Below, piece by piece: positions 53,472 to 61,811 of a DNA stretch of 64,000 nucleotides. The translations under genes were made by a program, and so were the position numbers. Positions within the stretch are counted from its first letter, which is position 1; every line of letters starts with the position of its first letter. The DNA comes from Bacteroidales bacterium (GTDB lineage: Bacteria > Bacteroidota > Bacteroidia > Bacteroidales > F082): the NCBI GenBank assembly GCA_017548125.1, contig JAFYNK010000007.1:1-64000 (forward strand). The letters are read 5' to 3'. Under the pieces are notes generated by a model. That model saw nothing but the letters and a program-made list of their open reading frames with translations, was not told where the DNA came from and ran no database searches.

Positions 53472-53504
53472 AAGAGCCGTTCGTTAGACGGCTCAATTTT
53501 TTTG
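53472..53504. terminator. Rho-independent terminator, probably bidirectional
   Basis: GAGCCGT and ACGGCTC (53474-53480 and 53488-53494) form a perfect 7-bp stem with A-rich and T-rich flanks between the convergent DUF4296 and OsmC genes. Confidence 0.85.
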
Positions 53505-53511
53505 TTTATTC

Positions 53512-53901
53512 TTATTTAGGGAAATTCATTATCACATTGATTTTACATTCGCTGCTTAATGTCTTTTTGACAGGACATGTCTCGGCAGATTTTTGTAATA
53601 ACATCTTTTCTTTATCTGTGTAAACTTGTGTGAAATTGACGACTATGTTTATTTCTCCGATTCTGCGTGGAGCATCAGCCATGACTTTATCTACTTCTAT
53701 GCTTAAGCCTTCAAGGTTAATGCCTTTGCTTTCAGCAGTATAACCCATCATCGCCATCATACATGCAGCCAATGACGTGGCTGTTAAGTCAACAGGTGAG
53801 AATCCTTCGCCGTGTCCGTTGACACTTATTTTAGCACCTGATAAATTGTGTGTGAATTCACTACATAAGTTTCCTAAGTATTTTCCTGAGATTGTTGCCA
53901 T
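53512..53901 (-). CDS. OsmC-family peroxiredoxin-like protein
   Basis: A cytoplasmic protein of 129 aa that reduces organic peroxides in characterised relatives. The two catalytic cysteines are seen as Cys47 in LAACMMAMMG and Cys109 in ETCPVKKTL. The fold pattern and length fit the short OsmC/YhfA-like class. It is a single gene and may serve oxygen or peroxide tolerance in an anaerobe. The exact substrate is not deducible. Confidence 0.9.
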   Translation of the reverse strand: MATISGKYLGNLCSEFTHNLSGAKISVNGHGEGFSPVDLTATSLAACMMAMMGYTAESKGINLEGLSIEVDKVMADAPRRIGEINIVVNFTQVYTDKEKMLLQKSAETCPVKKTLSSECKINVIMNFPK

Positions 53902-54063
53902 AATAGTTTTTTTAGTTAGTTAATAAAATTAGTTTATATATGTATAATTGCAATAACAAATATTATGCAATTTTGTAGTTGAAGAATGATTTTTTATAAT
54001 TTTTTATTATGAAAAAAATATTATTTTTACACTTTCAAATAATTAACTTAAAAATGTCATTTT

Positions 54064-54543
54064 ATGAAAAGGTTTTTTAGAAAAATTAATTTTATAGTTG
54101 TTGCAATTCTTGCAGTAACATTGGTGTCATGTGGTGAGGAATATCCAAGTGAAGGCTATTTCACAATAGGAGAAAATTCATATAATATCAATGAAGCGCG
54201 CCTTGAAGACACAGGCTTTGACAATGGTTATTATCAATTGCGCTTGACAATGGATAACACCGCACACAATGATTTTCATTCTATCAATTTCCTGTTATAT
54301 TCGGAAGTTAACACTTATCTTCCAAGCGCGACTTATAGCCCTTATTTGTATGACGGAAATTTTGAACGTAAATTTAAACGCGGCGCTTGGGTGATAGGCA
54401 ATGATATTGAAGGTGTGATATTAGCTGGTACTGTCAAAGTGACAAAGACAAATGACATTTACACCATCCGCATCGATTGCAAGGATGTTGAAGGAAAAGA
54501 AATAACAGGTTATTATAATGGCGAGATTAAGGTCGTGATGTAA
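54064..54543 (+). CDS. Hypothetical lipoprotein
   Basis: A 159 aa protein with a basic N-terminus, hydrophobic core and lipobox VTLVSC, predicting a lipidated cysteine at about residue 23. The mature region is beta-rich with regular aromatic residues (YYQLRLTMDN, FHSINFLLYSE, YTIRIDCKDVEG). No family is recognised, but the pattern is common for Bacteroidota surface or periplasmic lipoproteins. It is a single gene ended by a strong hairpin. Confidence 0.65.
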   Translation: MKRFFRKINFIVVAILAVTLVSCGEEYPSEGYFTIGENSYNINEARLEDTGFDNGYYQLRLTMDNTAHNDFHSINFLLYSEVNTYLPSATYSPYLYDGNFERKFKRGAWVIGNDIEGVILAGTVKVTKTNDIYTIRIDCKDVEGKEITGYYNGEIKVVM

Positions 54544-54561
54544 TTTAGTAGCGATTAATAA

Positions 54562-54602
54562 AAAAAGTAAGCGCCCGACGATATGTTGGGCGCTTACTTT
54601 TT
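54562..54602. terminator. Strong bidirectional terminator with 15-bp stem
   Basis: AAAAAGTAAGCGCCC and its exact inverse flank an 11-base loop between convergent genes. The A-run and T-run ends suit both directions. Confidence 0.9.
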
Positions 54603-54628
54603 AAGCATGAATATTTTGCTTTACCTGA

Positions 54629-54892
54629 TCAATCTTTTTTTCTAAGTGCGATATAACCTAAGCCTAAGCCTGTGAGAACCAACAAGCCTGAACCTAATGG
54701 AGCTCCTTGGTCTTCATATGTGTTGACAGCTGGTAATAATGGCGTAACAACATCGCTTTCTTGACGATATGCTTTTGAAGAGTTGCTTGCTTTTGAATCA
54801 AAGAAAGCGTCTTTGTTTTGAGCGTTTAAACAATTGTTGTTGCCTAAAAGAGCTGCTGCTAATAATACGATTGATAATGTTAATTTTTTCAT
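54629..54892 (-). CDS. Small exported protein with tripartite C-terminal tail
   Basis: An 87 aa protein. Signal peptide residues 1-24 end in LNAQ. A short polar mature part of about 40 residues follows. The C-terminus is APLGSGLLVLTGLGLGYIALRKKD: a Pro-Leu-Gly-Ser-Gly turn, one hydrophobic helix, and a basic RKK end. This resembles the layout of sorting signals (motif, membrane helix, positive tail) and recurs, from memory, in many Bacteroidota proteins. The gene starts 18 bp after a T9SS cargo gene and is probably co-transcribed with it. The function is unknown. Confidence 0.65.
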   Translation of the reverse strand: MKKLTLSIVLLAAALLGNNNCLNAQNKDAFFDSKASNSSKAYRQESDVVTPLLPAVNTYEDQGAPLGSGLLVLTGLGLGYIALRKKD

Positions 54893-54910
54893 TTTTAATA
54901 TGTTCCTTTT

Positions 54911-56761
54911 TTAATTGTTTACAATAACTTTTTGAACTTGTGTACCGTTTTCATCTATCAATTGGATAACGTAAACTCCATTAGCCAATGATGATGTTGA
55001 GAGTTGACAATTGCTGTCGTTAGTATTTTGTTTAATTACAGGGCGTCCCATTACGTCATAAACTTGGATATCGCCTTTACCTTTTATGTTTTCGATAATA
55101 ATGCTGTTATTTTCTGTGTAGAACGCAGCTTCTTGATTATTGTTCAAAGATACTTTCAAAATAAATCTTGCAGGGTCGTCAGTTGTTGTTGCGAGGAATG
55201 TGTAGTTTCCTTTTAACATATCTATTTCCTTGTTGTTGTCTTGTTTGTCGATGAGAGTGAGTTTGCTATATTTGCGGCCTTCAGCTGAAATGCCGATTGT
55301 ATATTCACCCATTTTCTTTGCTTCAAAGTTAACAGGGATTTCTTCAGCGTTTTCATCCATGACAGCGATAGCGTAGTCTGTGCCATCAACAGGGACATAA
55401 ACCATAGGAACTTCGTTATTTCTGTGTTCTATTTTGTCGAGGCCAATGCCGCCGTTGAAGCTGATGTAAGCGACGTCATTATATTCATTGTTAGCGACAT
55501 TGATGCAGATTGTACCTTTGTCTGATCTTTTTGCAGATGGTTTTGCATTTGTTTTTTTGATTTCTAATTTAGTTTCAGCGTTAGTTTTAACGAGGATACT
55601 TTGCATAGGTACGATAGCTTCAGAATCAAGTCTTGTAGCCCATTCGCCTTCGTAGGTTAATGTATAATAACCAGGTCTTAAATTTTCATTGTCAATAGAT
55701 GCACCCTTACCTTTGTAGATATTGTGCATGTAAGGATTGCCAATCAGGTTAAAGCCTGTGAGGTCGTTGCCTTCAGCTGTCAATAATGTGTAAGTTTTAT
55801 CTTCAGTGTTGAGTTTGCCTGTGATATTCAATTCTTTATCATCTTTATTGGCATATATGTAACCTCTTCCTGACTCTAATGTTTTGAAGTCGTCTGTGTG
55901 TGCTTTATGATTTTCCCATGTGAATGAAGGTTCATCATAGCGGAATAATTCATAATTGTCTGTTAAGAAGTTGTTTGATGACAAAGTGAGGTTGCCGAAT
56001 GGAGAGCTTATTGAGTACCATCCATTGACTAAGGTGTTGTCTGGATTTGCTGAATATTTTATGATGTTCTTTTGTACTGTTACATCGCCGTCACAGTTGT
56101 TGTGAATAAGCTGGCCTCCTTCTTCGATTATAATGCTACCACCGTTTATTTTGATGTTGTTTACAATGATTTTGTCTGTTCCTAAAATTGTAGCCTCAGC
56201 TTTTATTATAACTTCTTTGTCTGTTAATGCGCTTAATCCACCTTCTGGAAGACCATCCCAGTTGGCTTCATTTATCCAGTTGCCTTTATTGTAGAATGTT
56301 ATTGGTCCTACAATATTTTTTGCGTAACTTTTCCACTGATCAGATGCATTTTTATATGTGTTTATACATCCTTCTGGAACATTGATTTCTAGATTGGAAT
56401 TAGTACCAAATGCATTTTTGAGTATTGTTGGAGGTGTTGTAGATTTACATGTTACTTTAACTAAGCAACCGTTGTTGAATGCATTTCTTCCGATAGTAAT
56501 ACTGCTTTGTATTTCTAAAGTTGTTAAATTTGTACAATTTGAGAAAACGCCATTTCCAATTTCTTCAATTTTATAAGTCTTATTCTGATAAGTTATTGTC
56601 TCAGGGATAATCAATTCTGTTGGATTAAAATCAGATTCGAGCTCTATGATATACAAATCGCTTCCATCAATTTCGTATTTTATACCACCAACTGTGATTA
56701 CTTGCGCTAACAAGTTGAAATTGATAAATAATGCAGCAATAATTAATAATAATTTTTTCAT
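54911..56761 (-). CDS. Secreted leucine-rich-repeat protein with T9SS sorting domain
   Basis: A 616 aa surface protein. Signal peptide residues 1-19 end in LLAQ. Residues about 25-145 form a BspA-type leucine-rich repeat region (ELIIPETITYQNKTYKIEEIGNGVFSNCTNLTTLEI, IGRNAFNN). A long beta-rich middle follows (about 150-530). The C-terminal T9SS type A domain (about 545-616) has IQVYDVMGRPVIKQ and LANGVYVIQLIDENGTQVQKVIV. It would be exported across the outer membrane and attached or released. A TAACTTTG promoter box lies 36 bp upstream, and a small tailed protein follows in the operon. Confidence 0.88.
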   Translation of the reverse strand: MKKLLLIIAALFINFNLLAQVITVGGIKYEIDGSDLYIIELESDFNPTELIIPETITYQNKTYKIEEIGNGVFSNCTNLTTLEIQSSITIGRNAFNNGCLVKVTCKSTTPPTILKNAFGTNSNLEINVPEGCINTYKNASDQWKSYAKNIVGPITFYNKGNWINEANWDGLPEGGLSALTDKEVIIKAEATILGTDKIIVNNIKINGGSIIIEEGGQLIHNNCDGDVTVQKNIIKYSANPDNTLVNGWYSISSPFGNLTLSSNNFLTDNYELFRYDEPSFTWENHKAHTDDFKTLESGRGYIYANKDDKELNITGKLNTEDKTYTLLTAEGNDLTGFNLIGNPYMHNIYKGKGASIDNENLRPGYYTLTYEGEWATRLDSEAIVPMQSILVKTNAETKLEIKKTNAKPSAKRSDKGTICINVANNEYNDVAYISFNGGIGLDKIEHRNNEVPMVYVPVDGTDYAIAVMDENAEEIPVNFEAKKMGEYTIGISAEGRKYSKLTLIDKQDNNKEIDMLKGNYTFLATTTDDPARFILKVSLNNNQEAAFYTENNSIIIENIKGKGDIQVYDVMGRPVIKQNTNDSNCQLSTSSLANGVYVIQLIDENGTQVQKVIVNN

Positions 56762-56796
56762 TTCTAATAGTTTTGTTTAGATATTAATTTGGTCTG

Positions 56797-56804
56797 CAAA
56801 GTTA
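56797..56804 (-). promoter_or_regulatory. -7 promoter element TAACTTTG of the T9SS LRR gene
   Basis: TAACTTTG on the minus strand, 36 bases upstream of the ATG at 56761, fits the consensus. The rest of the 56762-56951 gap is AT-rich without a clear feature. Confidence 0.5.
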
Positions 56805-56951
56805 AATATTTTTTTGCAATTAGAGGAGAGAAAATTATAAAAAAAATAAAAAATATTTTTGTGGTTTTGGGTCTTGTATTCAATTACTTAACTAAGTAAG
56901 CTTTTGTATATAAATCATGATGAAAATTTATAAATTGTAATAGTTTTTTTA

Positions 56952-58916
56952 TTAAATTCTTCCTGATTTTTTAATCATTTCACGCAATATATTATTAAAA
57001 TCATGTCTTTCGTTGAGAGATTCTAAGCTTTGATGCATTTTGTAGCACCAATGATGTTCTGAGTTTGCAGGCACATTGATTTGTTCTCTTTGTGTTTCGT
57101 TCCATCTCAAGTCGCCGTCTATTGCGATATAATCTTGGATTGGGAGTATTGTCAACATTGAAGATGAATTCAAATGCTGTTCGATAATTTCCTTGCAGAT
57201 GTAAGGCTCTGCAAAATAAGGCGCTCCTTCAAAATGTCGCAGCATCTCTCTGTAGAATCTGTTTGTTAGTTCGCCGTTTTCTTCCCACCAGCCTCTCAGA
57301 GTGGAGGTGTCGTGGGTTGAAGTGGTGTCAACGCTCAAATATGGGTTGTCTTTAGGATTGACGAAAGTGTCGCAAGGATTTTTAGGCATCCTCTGTACTT
57401 CAAGGCTGAGGATGTTAAGCTGCTGCATCACATCAGGTACGCAAGCTGGAACCATGCCGAGGTCTTCTCCGCAAACAAGCATGTCGCTTGCCTCGATGAT
57501 TTTAGGCAGTTTGCTTAACGCTTCTTCTTTCCAGAACTCGTTGTTCTTGTAATAGAAGTAATTGTCGTACAATTTGTTAATCTCGTTCTTTTGGCGTTCA
57601 TCGAGTTCGTTGTATGAATGTGTGAACTGAAGAGCGATGCGAGGGTGTATGATATTGTCGTCGTTTTTATCTTTCAAAAACAAGACTTCTGCTGCCAATG
57701 CGAGAAGGCCGTTACGTATTTTGTTGTTTTTCTCCTGTTCGTAGCAGGAGAAATAGTCTGTTATTTTTCTTTGTGTGTTAAAATCTGGTTTCAGCTCGAA
57801 ATAGCTGAAAGATGTTTCGTTAAGATATTTTTCTCTTACTTCATCGGTAAATTCTCCGAAATATTCATGTAAGAAATGACCTCTTATATATGGTTTTGTC
57901 AGTCTTTCTTTATCGACCGACAACAGCTGGCATACGTCAGTTGATGGCTCGCCGATGGCTGGGCTGAAATATCCGAGCAGTCCTTGTGTCGATTCGTATG
58001 GGATTTCCCAGATGCGGAAGAAGCCAAGGATATGGTCGATGCGATAGGCGTCGAAATAGCGGCTCATTTGAGTGAGTCGTTCGCGCCACCATTTATAATT
58101 GTCATGTTTCATCGCTTCCCAGTTGTACGTCGGGAATCCCCAGTTCTGGCCTTCTGCTGCGAAGCTGTCGGGAGGAGCGCCGGCTTGTCCGTTGAGGTTG
58201 AAAAGGTGAGGCGAAGTCCATGCTTCAACGCTGTGTCGTCCTATCCCGATTGGTATGTCGCCTTTGAGCGCGATTCCTTTTTCGTGAAGATAGTCAACGG
58301 TTTCCTTTAGCTGTTTGTCGAGATGATATTGTAGGAAATAATATAACTCAGGCTGTTGTTTGTTGTTTGTTGGCTGTTTACAGCAGAATTCAGAGTATGG
58401 CATGAGCCATTCTTTGTTTTCTTCGAAGAAAGTTTTGTAGTCGTCTTGTTTTTTTATTTCGTTCCAGGTTTGGTCGAAAATTTTCTTGAAAAACTCGTTT
58501 TTTATTTTTATCACTTCTGGATAATCGACGAAGTCTTTGGAGTTCAAGACGCTGCGTTGTTGTTCGAAGTATGTTTTGTCGTTTTCGTTGTCGAGCGTTC
58601 CCATCGAGTAAAGATTGAGATATATTGGATGTAACGCTTTCGTTGATATTGCTTTATAAGGATAAGAGTCGTTCCATGAATCGTTGGTGCGAGTGTCGTT
58701 GATAGGAAGTATCTGTATTATTTTAATTCCTGTTTTCAGGCACCAGTCGGCCAGTAGTTTAAGGTCGTAGAATTCGCCAATTCCGAAGCTGTCGTTGCTT
58801 TTCAAAGAAAAGACAGGCACCGCGACTCCTGCGAATTTAGGTTTGTCGCAAATGCCTGTTTTATTTTTCAGCAGCGTCTTGAAAGCTTTTGTGTTGTGGA
58901 AATCTTGGTAATTCAT
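56952..58916 (-). CDS. malQ: 4-alpha-glucanotransferase (GH77)
   Basis: An amylomaltase that transfers glucan segments between malto-oligosaccharides, releasing glucose, in starch or glycogen use. The 654 aa protein has the catalytic residues in GH77 context: nucleophile Asp294 in YRIDHILGFFRIWEIP, acid/base Glu484 in VCGEDLGMVP, and transition-state Asp536 in TSTHDTSTLRGWW. Unlike many Bacteroides MalQ proteins it lacks N-terminal starch-binding modules and begins directly with the GH77 fold. It lies 27 bp after adk on the same strand, with an ATAATTC word repeat between. Confidence 0.94.
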   Translation of the reverse strand: MNYQDFHNTKAFKTLLKNKTGICDKPKFAGVAVPVFSLKSNDSFGIGEFYDLKLLADWCLKTGIKIIQILPINDTRTNDSWNDSYPYKAISTKALHPIYLNLYSMGTLDNENDKTYFEQQRSVLNSKDFVDYPEVIKIKNEFFKKIFDQTWNEIKKQDDYKTFFEENKEWLMPYSEFCCKQPTNNKQQPELYYFLQYHLDKQLKETVDYLHEKGIALKGDIPIGIGRHSVEAWTSPHLFNLNGQAGAPPDSFAAEGQNWGFPTYNWEAMKHDNYKWWRERLTQMSRYFDAYRIDHILGFFRIWEIPYESTQGLLGYFSPAIGEPSTDVCQLLSVDKERLTKPYIRGHFLHEYFGEFTDEVREKYLNETSFSYFELKPDFNTQRKITDYFSCYEQEKNNKIRNGLLALAAEVLFLKDKNDDNIIHPRIALQFTHSYNELDERQKNEINKLYDNYFYYKNNEFWKEEALSKLPKIIEASDMLVCGEDLGMVPACVPDVMQQLNILSLEVQRMPKNPCDTFVNPKDNPYLSVDTTSTHDTSTLRGWWEENGELTNRFYREMLRHFEGAPYFAEPYICKEIIEQHLNSSSMLTILPIQDYIAIDGDLRWNETQREQINVPANSEHHWCYKMHQSLESLNERHDFNNILREMIKKSGRI

Positions 58917-58943
58917 AATTCATAATTCATAATGCATAATTTA
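58917..58943. repeat. Short ATTCATA tandem word between adk and malQ
   Basis: Four units of ATTCATA/ATGCATA fill the 27-base gap. They belong to the same general class of reiterated intergenic words. Confidence 0.65.
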
Positions 58944-59522
58944 TTATGCGTTGTGAATTGAATCTATTGTTTCGCAGATATTGACAAAGATATTTTCTAT
59001 TGTTCCCACGCCGTTGATAGGGTGGAGTATGTTTCTTTCTTCGTAGAAATGAAGAACAGGTTTCGTTTTGTTTTCGTATTCGACGAATCTGAAATGTATT
59101 GATTCGATGTTATCGTCGGCGCGTCCGCTTGTTTTTCCGCGTTCGAGCATACGTTCGATAAGGAGTTCTTCTGGCACTTCAAGGCTAAGGACGCCGTTGA
59201 GTTCCATATTATATTTTTGGAATAATTCTTCTAAAATTTCAGCTTGTTTGACTGTGCGAGGGAATCCGTCGAAGAGGAAGCCTTTGCTGTCGGAATGATT
59301 GATGATGAATTTCTCTATTATTTCAGCGACTATCTCATCAGAAGCGAGGCCGCCATGTTCGATGATGTCTTTTACCTTCAAGCCTATTTCTGTACCTGCT
59401 GCCATTTCTGCACGAAGGACTTGACCTGTAGATATATAAGTGAGACCGTATCTTTCTTTTATATGTTCAGATTGAGTTCCTTTACCTGCACCCGGAGGTC
59501 CGAAGATTATTATATTTAACAT
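58944..59522 (-). CDS. adk: Adenylate kinase
   Basis: It equilibrates ATP + AMP with two ADP. The 192 aa protein has the P-loop GPPGAGKGTQ (residues 8-17), the AMP-binding ISTGQVLRAEM and FLFDGFPRTVKQAE, and the arginine-rich lid GRADDN. It is the short form with a minimal lid and no zinc-binding insertion, as usual in Bacteroidota. It follows hpt by 34 bp and precedes malQ. Confidence 0.96.
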   Translation of the reverse strand: MLNIIIFGPPGAGKGTQSEHIKERYGLTYISTGQVLRAEMAAGTEIGLKVKDIIEHGGLASDEIVAEIIEKFIINHSDSKGFLFDGFPRTVKQAEILEELFQKYNMELNGVLSLEVPEELLIERMLERGKTSGRADDNIESIHFRFVEYENKTKPVLHFYEERNILHPINGVGTIENIFVNICETIDSIHNA

Positions 59523-59556
59523 GATAAGTGTATTTTAACAATGTATGTAATCAAAA

Positions 59557-60093
59557 TTATTCTATGACTTTATATATTGAGCCGTAGTTTCTTCCGTGTT
59601 GGTTGTAGTCGAGGCCATAACCAACGATGAACTCGTTTCCGATATTCATTCCTATATAATCGATTTTGTAATCGAATTTGAAAGCGTTAGGCTTGAAAAG
59701 CATTGTGGCGATTTTAACGCTCGACACTTTCATGGCTTCCAGTTTGTTGAGTAAGCATCTCATTGTGAAGCCAGAGTCGATGATGTCTTCAATGATAACA
59801 ACGTCGCGTCCTTCTAGTGATGAGTTCAATCCTATAAGCTCTTTTACTTCGCAAGTACTTTGCGTGCCATCGTAGGAAGCGTATTTCACAAATGATGTCT
59901 CACAGTCGATGGTAAGTTCTTTAAATAATTGAGAGGCAAACATAAAGGCGCCATTTAGCATTACAAGGAACAATGGGTTTCTGCCTTTGTATTCCTCGTT
60001 GATTTGGCTGGCGATGTCTTTGATGACAGCCTCAATTTCTTCTTGTTTTATGTATAGCCTGAACTCTTTGTCAAGGACTTTTATAGTATTCAT
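59557..60093 (-). CDS. hpt: Hypoxanthine phosphoribosyltransferase
   Basis: A purine salvage enzyme converting hypoxanthine (and often guanine) plus PRPP to IMP/GMP. The 178 aa protein shows LVMLNGAFMFASQLF, the PRPP loop VVIIEDIIDSGFTM and the purine-binding KIDYIGMNIGNEFIVGYGLDYN. It is first in a purine-metabolism pair with adk. A TATATTTG promoter box lies 37 bp upstream. Confidence 0.96.
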   Translation of the reverse strand: MNTIKVLDKEFRLYIKQEEIEAVIKDIASQINEEYKGRNPLFLVMLNGAFMFASQLFKELTIDCETSFVKYASYDGTQSTCEVKELIGLNSSLEGRDVVIIEDIIDSGFTMRCLLNKLEAMKVSSVKIATMLFKPNAFKFDYKIDYIGMNIGNEFIVGYGLDYNQHGRNYGSIYKVIE

Positions 60094-60129
60094 ATTCAGA
60101 TTTATCGATGATGATTAAATTCTCGTTTG

Positions 60130-60137
60130 CAAATATA
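60130..60137 (-). promoter_or_regulatory. -7 promoter element TATATTTG of hpt-adk
   Basis: TATATTTG on the minus strand, 37 bases upstream of the hpt ATG. Confidence 0.5.
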
Positions 60138-60279
60138 CGAAATTATAGTTAAAAAAGATAAAATAATATTTGAAATTGAAAATAATATATCAATTCATTG
60201 AAAAGGGAATAATCTTATTGGGTGTGTTTTATGTGAACATTTGTTGAATATTGTTGTTTCAGAGGAAAATTTAAAGCTT

Positions 60280-61737
60280 ATGGATTCAAATAAAACGAAA
60301 AATGTTGCTAAGTTAAGTGTCTTCACTATAGCAATCATGAATGTTACGGCGGTTGTCTCGTTACGTGGACTTCCTGCCGAAGCCGAATATGGTTTGAGTT
60401 CGGCATTTTATTATCTTTTTGCGGCTCTTGTTTTCCTTATCCCTACGTCTCTTGTGGCGGCTGAGCTTGCTTCTATGTTCGCTAACAAAGAAGGCGGTGT
60501 GTTCCGCTGGGTTGGCGAGGCTTTCGGCAAGCGTTTAGGTTTTCTGGCGATATGGCTGCAATGGTTTCAAAACACAATCTGGTATCCTACGGTTCTGACT
60601 TTCGGTGCTGTGTCATTGGCCTTCATCGGAATGAATCCTGCGCATGATATGGGATTGGCTGACAACAAGATTTACACTCTTATCGTGGTGCTGGTTATTT
60701 ACTGGCTTGCTACTTTCATCTCATTGAAAGGCCTCGGCTGGGTGGGAAAGGTATCTAAGATAGGCGGTCTTGTCGGTACTATCATTCCAGCCGGTTTGCT
60801 TATAGTTTTCGGTATATATTACTGGGCTTCAGGAGGTCAGATACAGATGAACATGAGCGGCAGTTTCTGGCCTGACCTTGCCAAGTTGGATAATCTTGTT
60901 CTTGCATCAAGTATCTTCCTTTTCTACGCTGGTATGGAAATGACTGGTGTTCACGTCAAGGAAATGGATAATCCTGCCAAGAGCTATCCTAAGGCCGTCT
61001 TTGTCGGCGCTTTCATTACTGTCATTATCTTCGTGTTGGGAACATATTCGCTTGGATTTATAATTCCACAGGATAATATCAACTTGACACAAAGTCTTTT
61101 GATAGGTTTCGACAATTATCTTAAATATTTACATGTGTCATGGTTGTCGCCTGTCATTGCAATCGCTCTTGCTTTCGGTGTTCTCGCTGGTGTATTGACA
61201 TGGGTGTCAGGACCTTCAAAAGGTTTGCTTGTCGTTGGAAAAGCAGGTTATCTTCCTCCATTTTTCCAGAAGACAAATAAACTCGGTGTTCAAAGTAACA
61301 TTTTGATAATTCAAGGATGCATCGTTACAATATTAAGTCTTCTTTTTGTCGTTATGCCTTCAGTACAAAGTTTTTATCAGATTTTGTCACAGATGACGGT
61401 TCTGTTGTACTTGATAATGTATCTCATGATGTTTGCTGCTGCAATTTATCTTCGTTACATTATGAAGGATGCTCCTCGTGATTTTCGTATTGGTAAAAAT
61501 GGCAACTTCTTGATGTGGGTTATTGGCGGAGTCGGATTCCTTGGCTCGTTGTTGGCCTTTGTGTTGAGTTTTATTCCTCCAGGACAAATATCTACAGGTA
61601 GCAATGCTGTATGGTACGGAGTTATGTTTGGCGGATGTATTGTTTTCGTGGCTGTACCATTTATAATATATGCTTTGAGAAAGCCATCATGGAAAGACGC
61701 TAATTCAGAGATTCAGCCATTCCATTGGGAGAAATAA
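60280..61737 (+). CDS. APC-family amino acid permease, GadC-like
   Basis: A 12-helix inner-membrane transporter of 485 aa. The first helix region NVTAVVSLRGLPAEAEYGLSS and the following EGGVFRWVGEAFGKRLGFLAIWLQWFQN resemble the glutamate:GABA antiporter GadC and related exchangers, but substrates cannot be read from sequence. No amino acid decarboxylase is adjacent, as would be expected for an acid-resistance module. The start at 60280 (ATG) is preferred over TTG at 60241, which extends the frame into the spacer. It is convergent with the aspartokinase gene over a repeat-rich gap. Confidence 0.88.
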   Translation: MDSNKTKNVAKLSVFTIAIMNVTAVVSLRGLPAEAEYGLSSAFYYLFAALVFLIPTSLVAAELASMFANKEGGVFRWVGEAFGKRLGFLAIWLQWFQNTIWYPTVLTFGAVSLAFIGMNPAHDMGLADNKIYTLIVVLVIYWLATFISLKGLGWVGKVSKIGGLVGTIIPAGLLIVFGIYYWASGGQIQMNMSGSFWPDLAKLDNLVLASSIFLFYAGMEMTGVHVKEMDNPAKSYPKAVFVGAFITVIIFVLGTYSLGFIIPQDNINLTQSLLIGFDNYLKYLHVSWLSPVIAIALAFGVLAGVLTWVSGPSKGLLVVGKAGYLPPFFQKTNKLGVQSNILIIQGCIVTILSLLFVVMPSVQSFYQILSQMTVLLYLIMYLMMFAAAIYLRYIMKDAPRDFRIGKNGNFLMWVIGGVGFLGSLLAFVLSFIPPGQISTGSNAVWYGVMFGGCIVFVAVPFIIYALRKPSWKDANSEIQPFHWEK

Positions 61738-61811
61738 AGACTCCAAGTCACCAAGTCACCGAGTCACCAAGTGTTTTCTTGGAGTCTTGGTGACTTAGTG
61801 TCTCGGTGACT
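61738..61811. repeat. CAAGTCACC word repeat with inverted arms, possible bidirectional terminator
   Basis: CCAAGTCACCAAGTCACCGAG and another CACCAAG are followed by the inverse text CTTGGAGTCTTGGTGAC and CTCGGTGAC. The whole gap between two convergent stops is built from direct and inverted copies of one 9-10 base word and can fold into a long hairpin. Confidence 0.8.
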
